Positions 1 through 5,127 of a stretch of 5,127 nucleotides of DNA are shown here, in pieces. The notes under the pieces are model-generated. The model had not been told where the DNA came from, searched no databases, and saw only the letters and a program-made list of their open reading frames with translations. The translations under genes were made by a program, and so were the position numbers. Positions within the stretch are counted from its first letter, which is position 1; every line of letters starts with the position of its first letter. The stretch comes from Bacteroidales bacterium UBA3382 (GTDB taxonomy: Bacteria > Bacteroidota > Bacteroidia > Bacteroidales > UBA932): assembly GCA_002358965.1 (NCBI GenBank), contig DEPW01000104.1:1-5127 (forward strand), written 5' to 3'.

Positions 1-1248
1 GTGTTCCACTGCCTCATCTTCCCTTCGATGCTTAAGGCCCACGGAGACTACATCCTGCCCGACAACGTGCCCGCAAACGAGTTCCTCAACCTTGAGGGGG
101 AAAAGCTCTCGACTTCGCGCAACCATGCGGTCTGGCTTCACGAATATCTGCAGGATTTCCCGGGACAGCAGGATGTCCTGAGATATGTCCTGTGCGCCAA
201 CATGCCCGAAACCAAAGACAACGATTTCACATGGAAAGACTTCCAGGCACATAACAACAGCGAGCTCGTCGCAATCCTGGGCAATTTTGTCAACAGGGCG
301 ATAGTGCTGTCTCACAAATACTTCGACGGCCGTGTACCTGACAACTCTTCGCCTGCGCCCATAGATGCCGAAACCCTTGGACAGATACCGGCGATACGCA
401 GGAACATCGAAGAGAGCCTCGACAATTTCAAGTTCCGCGAAGCCCTGAAAGGAGCCATGGAGATCGCCCGCCTCGGAAACAAATACATATCGGACACTGA
501 GCCGTGGAAGACGGCAAAGACCGATATGGGAAGGACCGCATCGATACTGAATGTTTCGTTGCAGATATGCGCCGACCTCGCAATAGCATTCGAGCCGTTC
601 ATCCCGGAAAGCTGCCGCAAACTCAGGAAGATGCTCAATGTCGGCATCGGCAATTACGGAGTCCACACTGATGACGACAATTTCGATACTCTCCCTCAGG
701 AAGCCGACGAAGGCGGCATCGTCCTTTCATGGGACCGCATAGGGGCCGAAGACCTGCTTCCGGCAGGACACCGTCTTGAAAAAGCCGAACTCCTCTTCTC
801 CAAGATAGAGGACGAAGCCATACAGAAACAATTGGACAAACTCGAAGAGGCGAAAAAGGCCAACGCCCTTGCCGCAAAGGAGGCAGCAGACCGGAACGCA
901 CCGGCAGCAGCTCCGCAGAAAGACTCCTGCACTTTCGAAGAATTCGGCAAAATGGACATCCGCACGGCGACCGTCCTCGAAGCCGAGAGAGTGCCTAAAA
1001 CGGACAAACTGCTGAAACTGACCATCGATACGGGTATCGACAGACGCACGATAGTCTCCGGAATCGCCGAGCACTATACGCCGGAACAGATGATAGGGAA
1101 ACAGATATGCATACTTGCAAACCTGCTCCCGCGCAAAATCAAGGGAATCGAATCTCAAGGCATGATCCTCATGGCCCGCCAGCAGGACGGGAAAATGCGG
1201 TTCATCACCCCGGAAGAGACTCTGGACAACGGTTCGGAAATAGGCTAA
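1..1248 (+). CDS. metG: Methionyl-tRNA synthetase, C-terminal part (5' end outside window)
   Basis: Cytosolic enzyme that charges tRNA-Met with methionine using ATP. The frame is open from the first base, so the initial GTG is an internal Val codon; family members of this type are about 680 residues, so roughly 265-280 N-terminal residues, including the HIGH motif and zinc insertion, lie off the left edge. Of the visible 415 residues, the KMSKS loop reads KLSTS at 35-39, in the context GEKLSTSRN, a form I associate with Bacteroidota enzymes. A helical anticodon-binding domain follows at about 75-265; W169 in TEPWK aligns with the anticodon-reading Trp of E. coli MetRS. An Ala/Lys/Glu-rich linker spans about 270-308. 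Residues 311-415 form a Trbp111/EMAPII-like OB-fold tRNA-binding domain, with FGKMDIRTATV near its start and KIKGIESQGM at 379-388. The gene ends in TAA at 1246-1248 and converges with the next gene. Identification is secure. Confidence 0.96.
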   Translation: MFHCLIFPSMLKAHGDYILPDNVPANEFLNLEGEKLSTSRNHAVWLHEYLQDFPGQQDVLRYVLCANMPETKDNDFTWKDFQAHNNSELVAILGNFVNRAIVLSHKYFDGRVPDNSSPAPIDAETLGQIPAIRRNIEESLDNFKFREALKGAMEIARLGNKYISDTEPWKTAKTDMGRTASILNVSLQICADLAIAFEPFIPESCRKLRKMLNVGIGNYGVHTDDDNFDTLPQEADEGGIVLSWDRIGAEDLLPAGHRLEKAELLFSKIEDEAIQKQLDKLEEAKKANALAAKEAADRNAPAAAPQKDSCTFEEFGKMDIRTATVLEAERVPKTDKLLKLTIDTGIDRRTIVSGIAEHYTPEQMIGKQICILANLLPRKIKGIESQGMILMARQQDGKMRFITPEETLDNGSEIG

Positions 1249-1302
1249 AGGCAAACCTAAGCCGCAGGGGGTGGGCTTCACGGAGAGAAAGCACGCTGTC
1301 CC

Positions 1303-1343
1303 AAAAAACAAGGGCGGGATCAAATCAGTCCCGCCCATTTTAA
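1303..1343. terminator. Bidirectional intrinsic terminator between convergent genes
   Basis: GGGCGGGA at 1312-1319 pairs perfectly with TCCCGCCC at 1329-1336 around a 9-nt loop, giving an 8-bp GC-rich stem. On the + strand it is followed by ATTTTAAT (1337-1344), which would end metG. On the - strand it is followed by TGTTTTTTGG (1310-1301), which would end the opposing gene. The right arm and part of the loop lie inside the last codons and stop (1320-1322) of the minus-strand gene. The + strand U-tract is short, so termination may be stronger in the minus direction. Confidence 0.72.
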
Positions 1344-2015
1344 TAGTCCTAACTCACTCTGCGAATAGAGTAAATCGTAAATAATCATCGAATCAGGGAA
1401 GAGTCTTGCGACCACAGTGAAAATCACAAGCAGCAAAGCCGCCGCGCCCAACAGATACAGCACGGCACGGATGGCGGTCTTGCCCCGATTTCCTGAAACC
1501 TTCTCAACTTCCTGTTCCTGCACAGGCTCCGAAACCGGTTCTGCCTGCGGCTGAAGCGGCGGCTCCGATGCAGATTCCGTCACCGGATCCGCCGCATTGC
1601 TTTTCAGTGAAACCGGCACGAGGCCGAAACCGTCGGGATATATTTCGACATCCGGCGCCGCCACGAAAAACAGGGTATTTTCCTTTGTCGAGCGAAGTTT
1701 CCCCAATTCAGGGAATTCCACGACCCTTCTCGCTTCCAGCTCCTGCCGTATGTCCGAAATGAAATCGTCGATGAATCTGCGCGCCGACTGTTCGTCCACC
1801 CCGTTTTTCTCTGAATAAAATGACACCAACAGATTGTCGTCCTCCTTCTTGCTACGGAAATATATCCTCCTGTACGGAGGGTTGATGACAAAGCCTCTGT
1901 CCGAGAACGATGCCGGGACATACTCGCACACGAAGACTCCGAGTCCCGGAAGAGAGACTCTGTCGTTCCTGAGCACCAGCTCCTTAATCATTCGAGACAA
2001 AAGAAGGACATCCAT
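1320..2015 (-). CDS. Membrane-anchored HU-CCDC81-like protein lacking SPOR domain
   Basis: A 231-residue protein. Residues 1-138 resemble the paired CCDC81-like prokaryotic HU domains of Bacteroidota: LLLSRMIKELVLRND, then LPGLGVFV at 22-29 in the first unit, and FIDDFISDIRQELEARRVVEFPELGKL (81-107) with its matching helix, strand and Gly turn in the second. A Pro/Glu/Gln-rich linker follows at about 140-175, then RGKTAIR and one hydrophobic membrane segment at about 182-206. The positive charges before that segment suggest the HU part is cytoplasmic and the last 25 residues periplasmic. Relatives usually continue into a peptidoglycan-binding SPOR domain and are thought to link the nucleoid or cytoskeletal partners to the envelope; here the protein stops soon after the membrane segment. 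The first ATG is chosen because it keeps the N-terminal helix; ATG at codon 9 is the alternative. There is no clear Shine-Dalgarno sequence. It lies 55 bp downstream of the lipoprotein gene on the same strand. The family call is from memory of sequence patterns; exact function is unknown. Confidence 0.82.
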   Translation of the reverse strand: MDVLLLSRMIKELVLRNDRVSLPGLGVFVCEYVPASFSDRGFVINPPYRRIYFRSKKEDDNLLVSFYSEKNGVDEQSARRFIDDFISDIRQELEARRVVEFPELGKLRSTKENTLFFVAAPDVEIYPDGFGLVPVSLKSNAADPVTESASEPPLQPQAEPVSEPVQEQEVEKVSGNRGKTAIRAVLYLLGAAALLLVIFTVVARLFPDSMIIYDLLYSQSELGLLKWAGLI

Positions 2016-2029
2016 AACACTGTCAGAGG

Positions 2030-2068
2030 ATATTATTCAATGACCGCACAAAAATAAATATTATTCAA
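2030..2068. repeat. 11-bp direct repeat pair in the leader of the HU-CCDC81 gene
   Basis: ATATTATTCAA occurs at 2030-2040 and again, identically, at 2058-2068, offset by 28 bp. The copies flank the candidate -7 element at 2049-2056 and sit between the lipoprotein stop and the HU-CCDC81 start. The arrangement would suit a regulator binding both sides of the promoter, but the repeats are AT-rich and chance is possible. Confidence 0.35.
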
Positions 2069-2080
2069 AACTAAAACAAG
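2049..2080 (-). promoter_or_regulatory. Candidate Bacteroidota promoter for the HU-CCDC81 gene
   Basis: Read on the minus strand, CTTG (2080-2077) is followed after 20 nt by TATTTTTG (2056-2049), an exact match to the TAnnTTTG -7 consensus of Bacteroidota primary promoters. The -33 element is only a TTG core and lies within the last three codons of the upstream lipoprotein gene. Transcription would start near 2043, giving a leader of about 28 nt. The region is AT-rich, which raises the chance of a random match. Confidence 0.42.
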
Positions 2081-4143
2081 CCGGAAGAGATTATCTTGCC
2101 ACGCGCCTTAGTGTCAGTGACGGTTGCGCTTTCGACTTCGCCATGGCTGCGGTCTGTCGTGAAATCAGACTTATATACTGTCTTTTCGACAATCGACGGA
2201 ATGGCCGGAGACTCTTTTCCTACCTCCATCACATCCGGCATGAACTGTCCGAAATAGTAATCGACATTCTCCGCAGGGGCTACCCCGTCCCTGGTCATGG
2301 TGTAAACCTCGTGATACATTTCCCCGTAATTGCCGTCAGCGTCGATGGCTATCGTCGTCACTGTATACGGAGTGTCGTACATCAGCGCGAATGTCGGAAT
2401 GCCTACACGCTCCTGGCCCCACTGGGCGCTCTCAAGGGTTGCCATGAAGACATTTTCCTCGCCTTCCGTCGCGACCACATCGCCCATGAAGACGCTTATG
2501 CACCAATCGACGGCAGCATCATTGGGATGATATACGACAGGAACGAGCACCATGCCTTGATAGCCGCCGTAGAGAGGGTTGTACTCTGCAATTTCGAAGC
2601 CGTCGAAATACTCGTCAATCACGCCCGGGACATACGCCTCGGAAGGGATATGGACAGTGGTGGTAAAAGGCTCGATGGCCGGAGCAGACAGGAATTTTCC
2701 CTGCTCGTCGCATGTGGCCGCCCAAACATAGTAATCAGTCTGAGGTGTCAGGCATTCGGCAGTATACTCGGTTTCGCCTACGACATAGAACTGCTCCACT
2801 ATCTCCGCCCAGGTATATCCCCAATCCACATATTCCTGATACATTTCATCTATTATCTCGTCGGAATAGCGCTGCAGGGCCTCCGTGCCGCCGCCATAAC
2901 TGTCGTATGTCGCCTTGTCGATCGTACCGTACAGATAGTATACCGACGCATCCGAAGGAGTTATTGTGAAATCAGTGAAATATGCCCTCACCCTGTCCAT
3001 GGAGATGTCGAAGGTGACCGTCGAAGGATCGCCTGTGGCCAGGGTACGGAATTCCTGTTTGTGCAGCTTCGAAGTATATGCCATCACGCTCGGCTCGAAA
3101 CCGAATGCAAGGCCGTAATATTCCGTATCCGGCTCCAGTTCGGTGAAATCCCTCTCGTAAAATCCGGTAACGACATAGGCGTCGATGAACATATAGTATT
3201 CCGCCACGATGTTATCGATTATCTGTTCGTCGGACAATCCCGAACAATTGGATTTGAGAGTAGAGAATACTACATATTTCGCCTCCATGTCCGAAGGAGT
3301 AGTCTCCACATGCGCCATCCTCGCCTGCGGTTCGAGCACCATGTCGAAAGTCAGGTCTGTGACTACCACCTCGGTCGTAGCGAACTCCGCCCCAAGGAAG
3401 AACTCGGTCGTGAAATTACACTCATAATCCAGACCTACCGCGAACACTATATGCTCGGTTTCAGGGATGAGGCCCGTATACGGATAATCCTCTACTCCGG
3501 TAATGAGGAACATCCGCAGAAAGTCATTCAACGACATGCCATATGTATACGCCATGTATTCGAATGTCTCGCGAAGCCATGCCTCGGCATTCTCGATATC
3601 GCCCAACTGATAATCGAAATCGGCCCTCGTCATCAGCTGCGAAGTATAAGTCATCTCCAAATCGGCCGGAGTGGTCTTTACCTTAGCAGATGTGGAACCG
3701 ATTTCGTATACCTCTATATTAAACGGATCCTCTGCAGGAGGTTCCGGCTCTTCCTCCTCTGCCGCAGATTGGATCACCTTTACGACGAAAGACTGAGGTT
3801 CACCTGACGGATATTCGTAAATGACGGTGATTTCTGTTTCCCTGGAAAGTTCTGTCAAGTTTTCAGATACATTGAAACCGATTTCATTCGGTGTCGAATA
3901 ATCGAAATCCGAAATCCAATCGGCATCCGACGGTTTTTCCGCCCTGATGTCCCCCTGCTCGACAGGGTTGTCTACCGTATAGGCGATAGAGACGGGACCT
4001 CCCTTCCCCGGTACTGCAATGTCGTCCGCAGAAACCGGATTCAGCACCGGCGGCTGGAACTCTTCTTCGGGTTGACAACCTGTTACGGCAATACATAATG
4101 CAGCGGAAACCATGGCCGCAGTAAACAAAAATGACCGTTTCAT
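2071..4143 (-). CDS. Lipoprotein with BACON-like domain and four Fn3-like repeats
   Basis: A 690-residue envelope lipoprotein that I do not recognise as a named protein. The signal peptide has KR at 2-3, a hydrophobic core at about 5-20 and lipobox VTGC with lipid cysteine C23. CQPEEE follows; acidic residues at +4 to +6 resemble the Bacteroidota surface-export signal, so exposure on the cell surface is plausible. Residues ~36-127 look like a BACON domain, with a Trp-Ile pair at 76-77, an NLTELSRE turn at 95-102 and a closing KVIQSA. After a Glu/Pro linker (129-139) come four divergent beta-sandwich units at ~141-257, 264-368, 376-496 and 512-617. Three have a TP[AS]D...Y strand (TTPADLEMTY, TTPSDMEAKY, ITPSDASVYY) and an Fn3-style L-x-P-x-T turn (LIPETE, LEPDTE, LTPQTD); unit 4 is degenerate. 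Between those motifs each carries a 30-50 residue, probably helical, acidic and aromatic insert. The tail (618-690) is unassigned. The protein is very acidic, with fewer than 20 lysines. The start is fixed by the signal peptide. Adhesion or glycan binding is inference only. Confidence 0.9.
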   Translation of the reverse strand: MKRSFLFTAAMVSAALCIAVTGCQPEEEFQPPVLNPVSADDIAVPGKGGPVSIAYTVDNPVEQGDIRAEKPSDADWISDFDYSTPNEIGFNVSENLTELSRETEITVIYEYPSGEPQSFVVKVIQSAAEEEEPEPPAEDPFNIEVYEIGSTSAKVKTTPADLEMTYTSQLMTRADFDYQLGDIENAEAWLRETFEYMAYTYGMSLNDFLRMFLITGVEDYPYTGLIPETEHIVFAVGLDYECNFTTEFFLGAEFATTEVVVTDLTFDMVLEPQARMAHVETTPSDMEAKYVVFSTLKSNCSGLSDEQIIDNIVAEYYMFIDAYVVTGFYERDFTELEPDTEYYGLAFGFEPSVMAYTSKLHKQEFRTLATGDPSTVTFDISMDRVRAYFTDFTITPSDASVYYLYGTIDKATYDSYGGGTEALQRYSDEIIDEMYQEYVDWGYTWAEIVEQFYVVGETEYTAECLTPQTDYYVWAATCDEQGKFLSAPAIEPFTTTVHIPSEAYVPGVIDEYFDGFEIAEYNPLYGGYQGMVLVPVVYHPNDAAVDWCISVFMGDVVATEGEENVFMATLESAQWGQERVGIPTFALMYDTPYTVTTIAIDADGNYGEMYHEVYTMTRDGVAPAENVDYYFGQFMPDVMEVGKESPAIPSIVEKTVYKSDFTTDRSHGEVESATVTDTKARGKIISSGLF

Positions 4144-4197
4144 TGCTTAAATTGTTTTAGAAGTTAGTAATTGGTAAATAGTTTTTTTAAACGATTC

Positions 4198-4229
4198 GAA
4201 AGTTACCAAAAGAAAAAACAATAAGCAAG
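4198..4229 (-). promoter_or_regulatory. Candidate promoter for the lipoprotein gene
   Basis: On the minus strand CTTG (4229-4226) is followed after 20 nt by TAACTTTC (4205-4198), which differs from the Bacteroidota TAnnTTTG element at the last base only. Spacing equals that of the candidate promoter of the downstream HU-CCDC81 gene. The predicted start near 4192 leaves an AT-rich leader of about 50 nt without a Shine-Dalgarno sequence. The -33 element begins about 8 nt beyond the T-rich tail of the tRNA terminator, so the lipoprotein gene appears insulated from tRNA transcription. Confidence 0.42.
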
Positions 4230-4236
4230 GAAACCG

Positions 4237-4265
4237 AAACAAAAACCCGCTCAAAAAGCGGGTTT
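4237..4265 (-). terminator. Intrinsic terminator of the tRNA-Asn gene
   Basis: On the minus strand AAACCCGCT (4265-4257) pairs perfectly with AGCGGGTTT (4251-4243) around a 5-nt TTTTG loop; the second arm runs into a T-rich tail, TTTTTGTTT. Only four bases (4266-4269) separate the mature tRNA 3' end from the stem. No + strand gene reads into it, so its role is to end the tRNA transcript. Confidence 0.85.
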
Positions 4266-4269
4266 CATG

Positions 4270-4343
4270 CTCCTCATCTAGGACTTGAACCTAGGACCCT
4301 CTGATTAACAGTCAGATGCTCTAACCAACTGAGCTAATGAGGA
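4270..4343 (-). tRNA. tRNA-Asn (anticodon GTT)
   Basis: The 74-nt minus-strand sequence folds into a complete cloverleaf. The acceptor stem is TCCTCAT/ATGAGGA, the D stem GCTC/GAGC with a 9-nt loop, the anticodon stem TCTGA/TCAGA with loop CTGTTAA, and the T stem CTAGG/CCTAG with loop TTCAAGT. The anticodon GTT occupies 4309-4307 and reads Asn codons AAC and AAT. The U1-A72 pair and discriminator G73 match bacterial tRNA-Asn. CCA is not encoded: the bases after G73 read CAT, so the end must be added by nucleotidyltransferase. It is a single-gene transcription unit with its own promoter and terminator. All stems pair without mismatch, so the gene looks intact. Confidence 0.97.
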
Positions 4344-4381
4344 TTGTTCGTCAACCTTTAATAAACCTTGATTTCGGACTG

Positions 4382-4413
4382 CAAAGATATGCACATTTTC
4401 CGAAACCGCAAAA
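4382..4413 (-). promoter_or_regulatory. Promoter of tRNA-Asn
   Basis: On the minus strand TTTTG (4413-4409) is followed after 19 nt by TATCTTTG (4389-4382). Both elements match the Bacteroidota primary-sigma consensus (TTTG at -33, TAnnTTTG at -7) exactly, with normal spacing. The expected transcription start near 4376 would leave a leader of about 32 nt to be removed by RNase P at 4343. It is the best promoter in the window. Confidence 0.7.
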
Positions 4414-4524
4414 TTTTTTCTGAAAATTTAGCAGTTTCCGACTGAAAATTTGTCCATTTAATGACTTTTTGTCCGTTTCGGCATCCGCTTCCGGCACTGG
4501 CACACGCTTTGACTATTACTATCG

Positions 4525-4548
4525 CGAATCCGACGAGGGTCGGGTTCG
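4525..4548. promoter_or_regulatory. Inverted repeat upstream of hsp20
   Basis: CGAATCCGAC (4525-4534) and GTCGGGTTCG (4539-4548) form a 10-position inverted repeat around a 4-nt GAGG centre, with one G-T position. It ends 30 nt before the Shine-Dalgarno sequence of hsp20. No T-run follows on either strand, so it is not an intrinsic terminator. It does not match the CIRCE operator. It could be a protein-binding operator or a hairpin in the mRNA leader. I could not assign a consensus promoter to hsp20 anywhere in 4344-4576. Confidence 0.4.
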
Positions 4549-4578
4549 GAAACAAACACAAGTTGAATTTTAAATTTT

Positions 4579-4583
4579 GGAGG
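4579..4583 (+). promoter_or_regulatory. Shine-Dalgarno sequence of hsp20
   Basis: GGAGG lies 8 nt before ATG at 4592, a normal spacing, and this fixes the start there. The in-frame ATG at 4586 is only 2 nt from GGAGG, and the in-frame TTG at 4577 overlaps it, so both are rejected as starts. Strong Shine-Dalgarno sequences are uncommon in Bacteroidota; no other start in this window has one. Confidence 0.75.
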
Positions 4584-4591
4584 ATATGATT

Positions 4592-5041
4592 ATGGCACTC
4601 GTTAGAAGAAATCAGTATTGGTTACCATCTATTTTCAATGACATCTTTGATGACGACTTCATGGGCAACAACCTTACAAGATTGAACAGCACATCACCGG
4701 CCGTCAACATCATTGAAAATGAAAAAGACTTCACTGTCGAACTCGCTGCTCCGGGCCTTACCAAGGACGACTTCAAGATCAACATCAGCAATGATGACGA
4801 ATTGACAATCGAAATGGAGAAAAAATGCGAAAACAAAGAAGGCGACAGCAAGAAGAAAGGCGGCAAATACCTAAGAAGGGAGTTTTCATACAGCAGGTTC
4901 CAGCAGAGCCTCGTACTCCCGGACAATATCGACAAGAAAGGCATTTCCGCGAAAATGGAGCATGGCGTGCTTACGATAGTCCTTCCTAAGAAAGAGGAAG
5001 AGAAACCCGAAAACACCGTCCATACAATCGATATCGAATAA
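4592..5041 (+). CDS. hsp20: Hsp20 / alpha-crystallin family small heat-shock protein
   Basis: A 149-residue cytosolic, ATP-independent holdase that binds unfolding proteins during stress and passes them to DnaK and ClpB-type refolding machinery. The N-terminal arm (1-33) has the aromatic, Phe/Asp-rich sequence LPSIFNDIFDDDF typical of the family. The alpha-crystallin domain spans about 34-134, with VELAAPGLTKDDFKI at 49-63 and the signature A-x(4)-GVLTIVLPK at 120-133. A Lys/Glu-rich linker leads to the C-terminal I-x-I motif IDI at 146-148, which docks into a neighbouring domain in the oligomer. The length is normal for the class. The start at 4592 is set by GGAGG at 4579-4583. The gene is transcribed alone: the upstream tRNA points the other way and a strong terminator follows. 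Heat or stress control is expected from the family, but no known operator is visible; the inverted repeat at 4525-4548 is the only candidate site. Confidence 0.96.
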   Translation: MALVRRNQYWLPSIFNDIFDDDFMGNNLTRLNSTSPAVNIIENEKDFTVELAAPGLTKDDFKINISNDDELTIEMEKKCENKEGDSKKKGGKYLRREFSYSRFQQSLVLPDNIDKKGISAKMEHGVLTIVLPKKEEEKPENTVHTIDIE

Positions 5042-5057
5042 TCCGCTTTGCGAAGGG

Positions 5058-5097
5058 AAAGAGACTGCGCCGGGCTCGGTGCAGCCTCTTTTTTTTT
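5058..5097 (+). terminator. Intrinsic terminator of hsp20
   Basis: Starting 16 nt after the stop codon, AAAGAG (5058-5063) pairs with CTCTTT (5086-5091), CTGC (5065-5068) with GCAG (5081-5084), and CCG (5070-5072) with CGG (5077-5079). There is one A-C mismatch, one G-T pair and a GGCT loop. Nine T residues follow at 5089-5097. This is a strong one-directional terminator. The remaining 30 bases to the window end show nothing I can assign. Confidence 0.92.
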
Positions 5098-5127
5098 GAT
5101 TATCCGCAAGATTACCCCCAAGGCCTG

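Noticed and set aside
35..117. Altered KMSKS loop (KLSTS) as a sign of a defective MetRS
   Set aside because: KLSTS/KISTS variants are normal in MetRS of this group, and the rest of the protein is intact and well conserved.
1259..1278. Second hairpin after metG (AAGCC with GGCTT)
   Set aside because: Only 5 bp with a 10-nt loop and no T-run; the stronger hairpin at 1312-1336 explains termination.
727..1338. A 203-codon minus-strand open frame opposite the end of metG
   Set aside because: It is opposite the well-conserved MetRS tRNA-binding domain, lacks a promoter or start signal, and overlaps the terminator; treated as a shadow.
2143..3807. A 554-codon open frame on the + strand opposite the lipoprotein gene
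   Set aside because: Its codons are exactly back-to-back with those of the lipoprotein gene. In that register stops arise only where the real gene uses TTA, CTA or TCA, which are rare here. The translation is rich in Arg, His and Ile, with no domain I recognise, no ribosome-binding site and no promoter, while the opposite strand has a signal peptide and repeated domains.
4270..4343. tRNA-Asn as the attachment site of an integrated element
   Set aside because: No second copy of the tRNA 3' end, no integrase and no mobile gene is present on either side within the window.
4577..4591. Longer hsp20 start at TTG 4577 or ATG 4586
   Set aside because: Both lie in or within 2 nt of the GGAGG site; ATG 4592 has correct spacing and gives the usual family N-terminus.
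4486..4594. RNA thermometer in the hsp20 leader
   Set aside because: TTTT directly precedes GGAGG, and CTTCC occurs upstream at about 4488-4492, but I could not draw a convincing stem that hides the ribosome-binding site. A folding calculation at two temperatures would decide it.
4612..5121. A 169-codon minus-strand open frame covering hsp20
   Set aside because: It is antisense to a clear alpha-crystallin protein, would start beyond the hsp20 terminator, and its translation is Ser/Leu-rich with no recognisable domain.

Overview
The window looks like a piece of a Bacteroidota chromosome, most likely order Bacteroidales; a Rikenellaceae/Alistipes-like host is only a guess from the moderate GC content. 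The support is a MetRS with a KLSTS signature loop and an appended Trbp111-like domain, a membrane-anchored HU-CCDC81 protein, a BACON-bearing lipoprotein with an acidic stretch after the lipid cysteine, and three candidate promoters of the Bacteroidota type (TTG or TTTG, then 19-20 nt, then TAnnTTTG).

Layout from left to right. Positions 1-1248 (+) carry the 3' part of metG, with its first ~265-280 codons off the left edge. A hairpin at 1312-1336 has a T-run on each side and ends both metG and the converging gene; it overlaps the last codons and stop of that gene. Positions 1320-2015 (-) encode a small membrane-anchored protein with an N-terminal double HU-CCDC81-like region but no SPOR domain. 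Positions 2071-4143 (-) encode a 690-residue lipoprotein: lipid cysteine, BACON-like domain, four divergent Fn3-like repeats each with an inserted, probably helical segment, and an unassigned tail. Positions 4270-4343 (-) are tRNA-Asn(GTT) with its own promoter and a terminator four bases after its 3' end. Positions 4592-5041 (+) encode an Hsp20 small heat-shock protein with a strong Shine-Dalgarno sequence and a strong terminator.

The genes do not form one pathway. Translation (MetRS, tRNA-Asn) and protein quality control (Hsp20) are housekeeping. The lipoprotein and the HU-CCDC81 protein lie in tandem on the minus strand, 55 bp apart with no terminator visible between them, so read-through is possible, although each has its own candidate promoter. 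No mobile element, CRISPR array, defence system or clearly new multi-gene system is visible. The most interesting items are the repeat architecture of the lipoprotein, the SPOR-less HU-CCDC81 protein, the terminator embedded in a coding end, and an inverted repeat upstream of hsp20.
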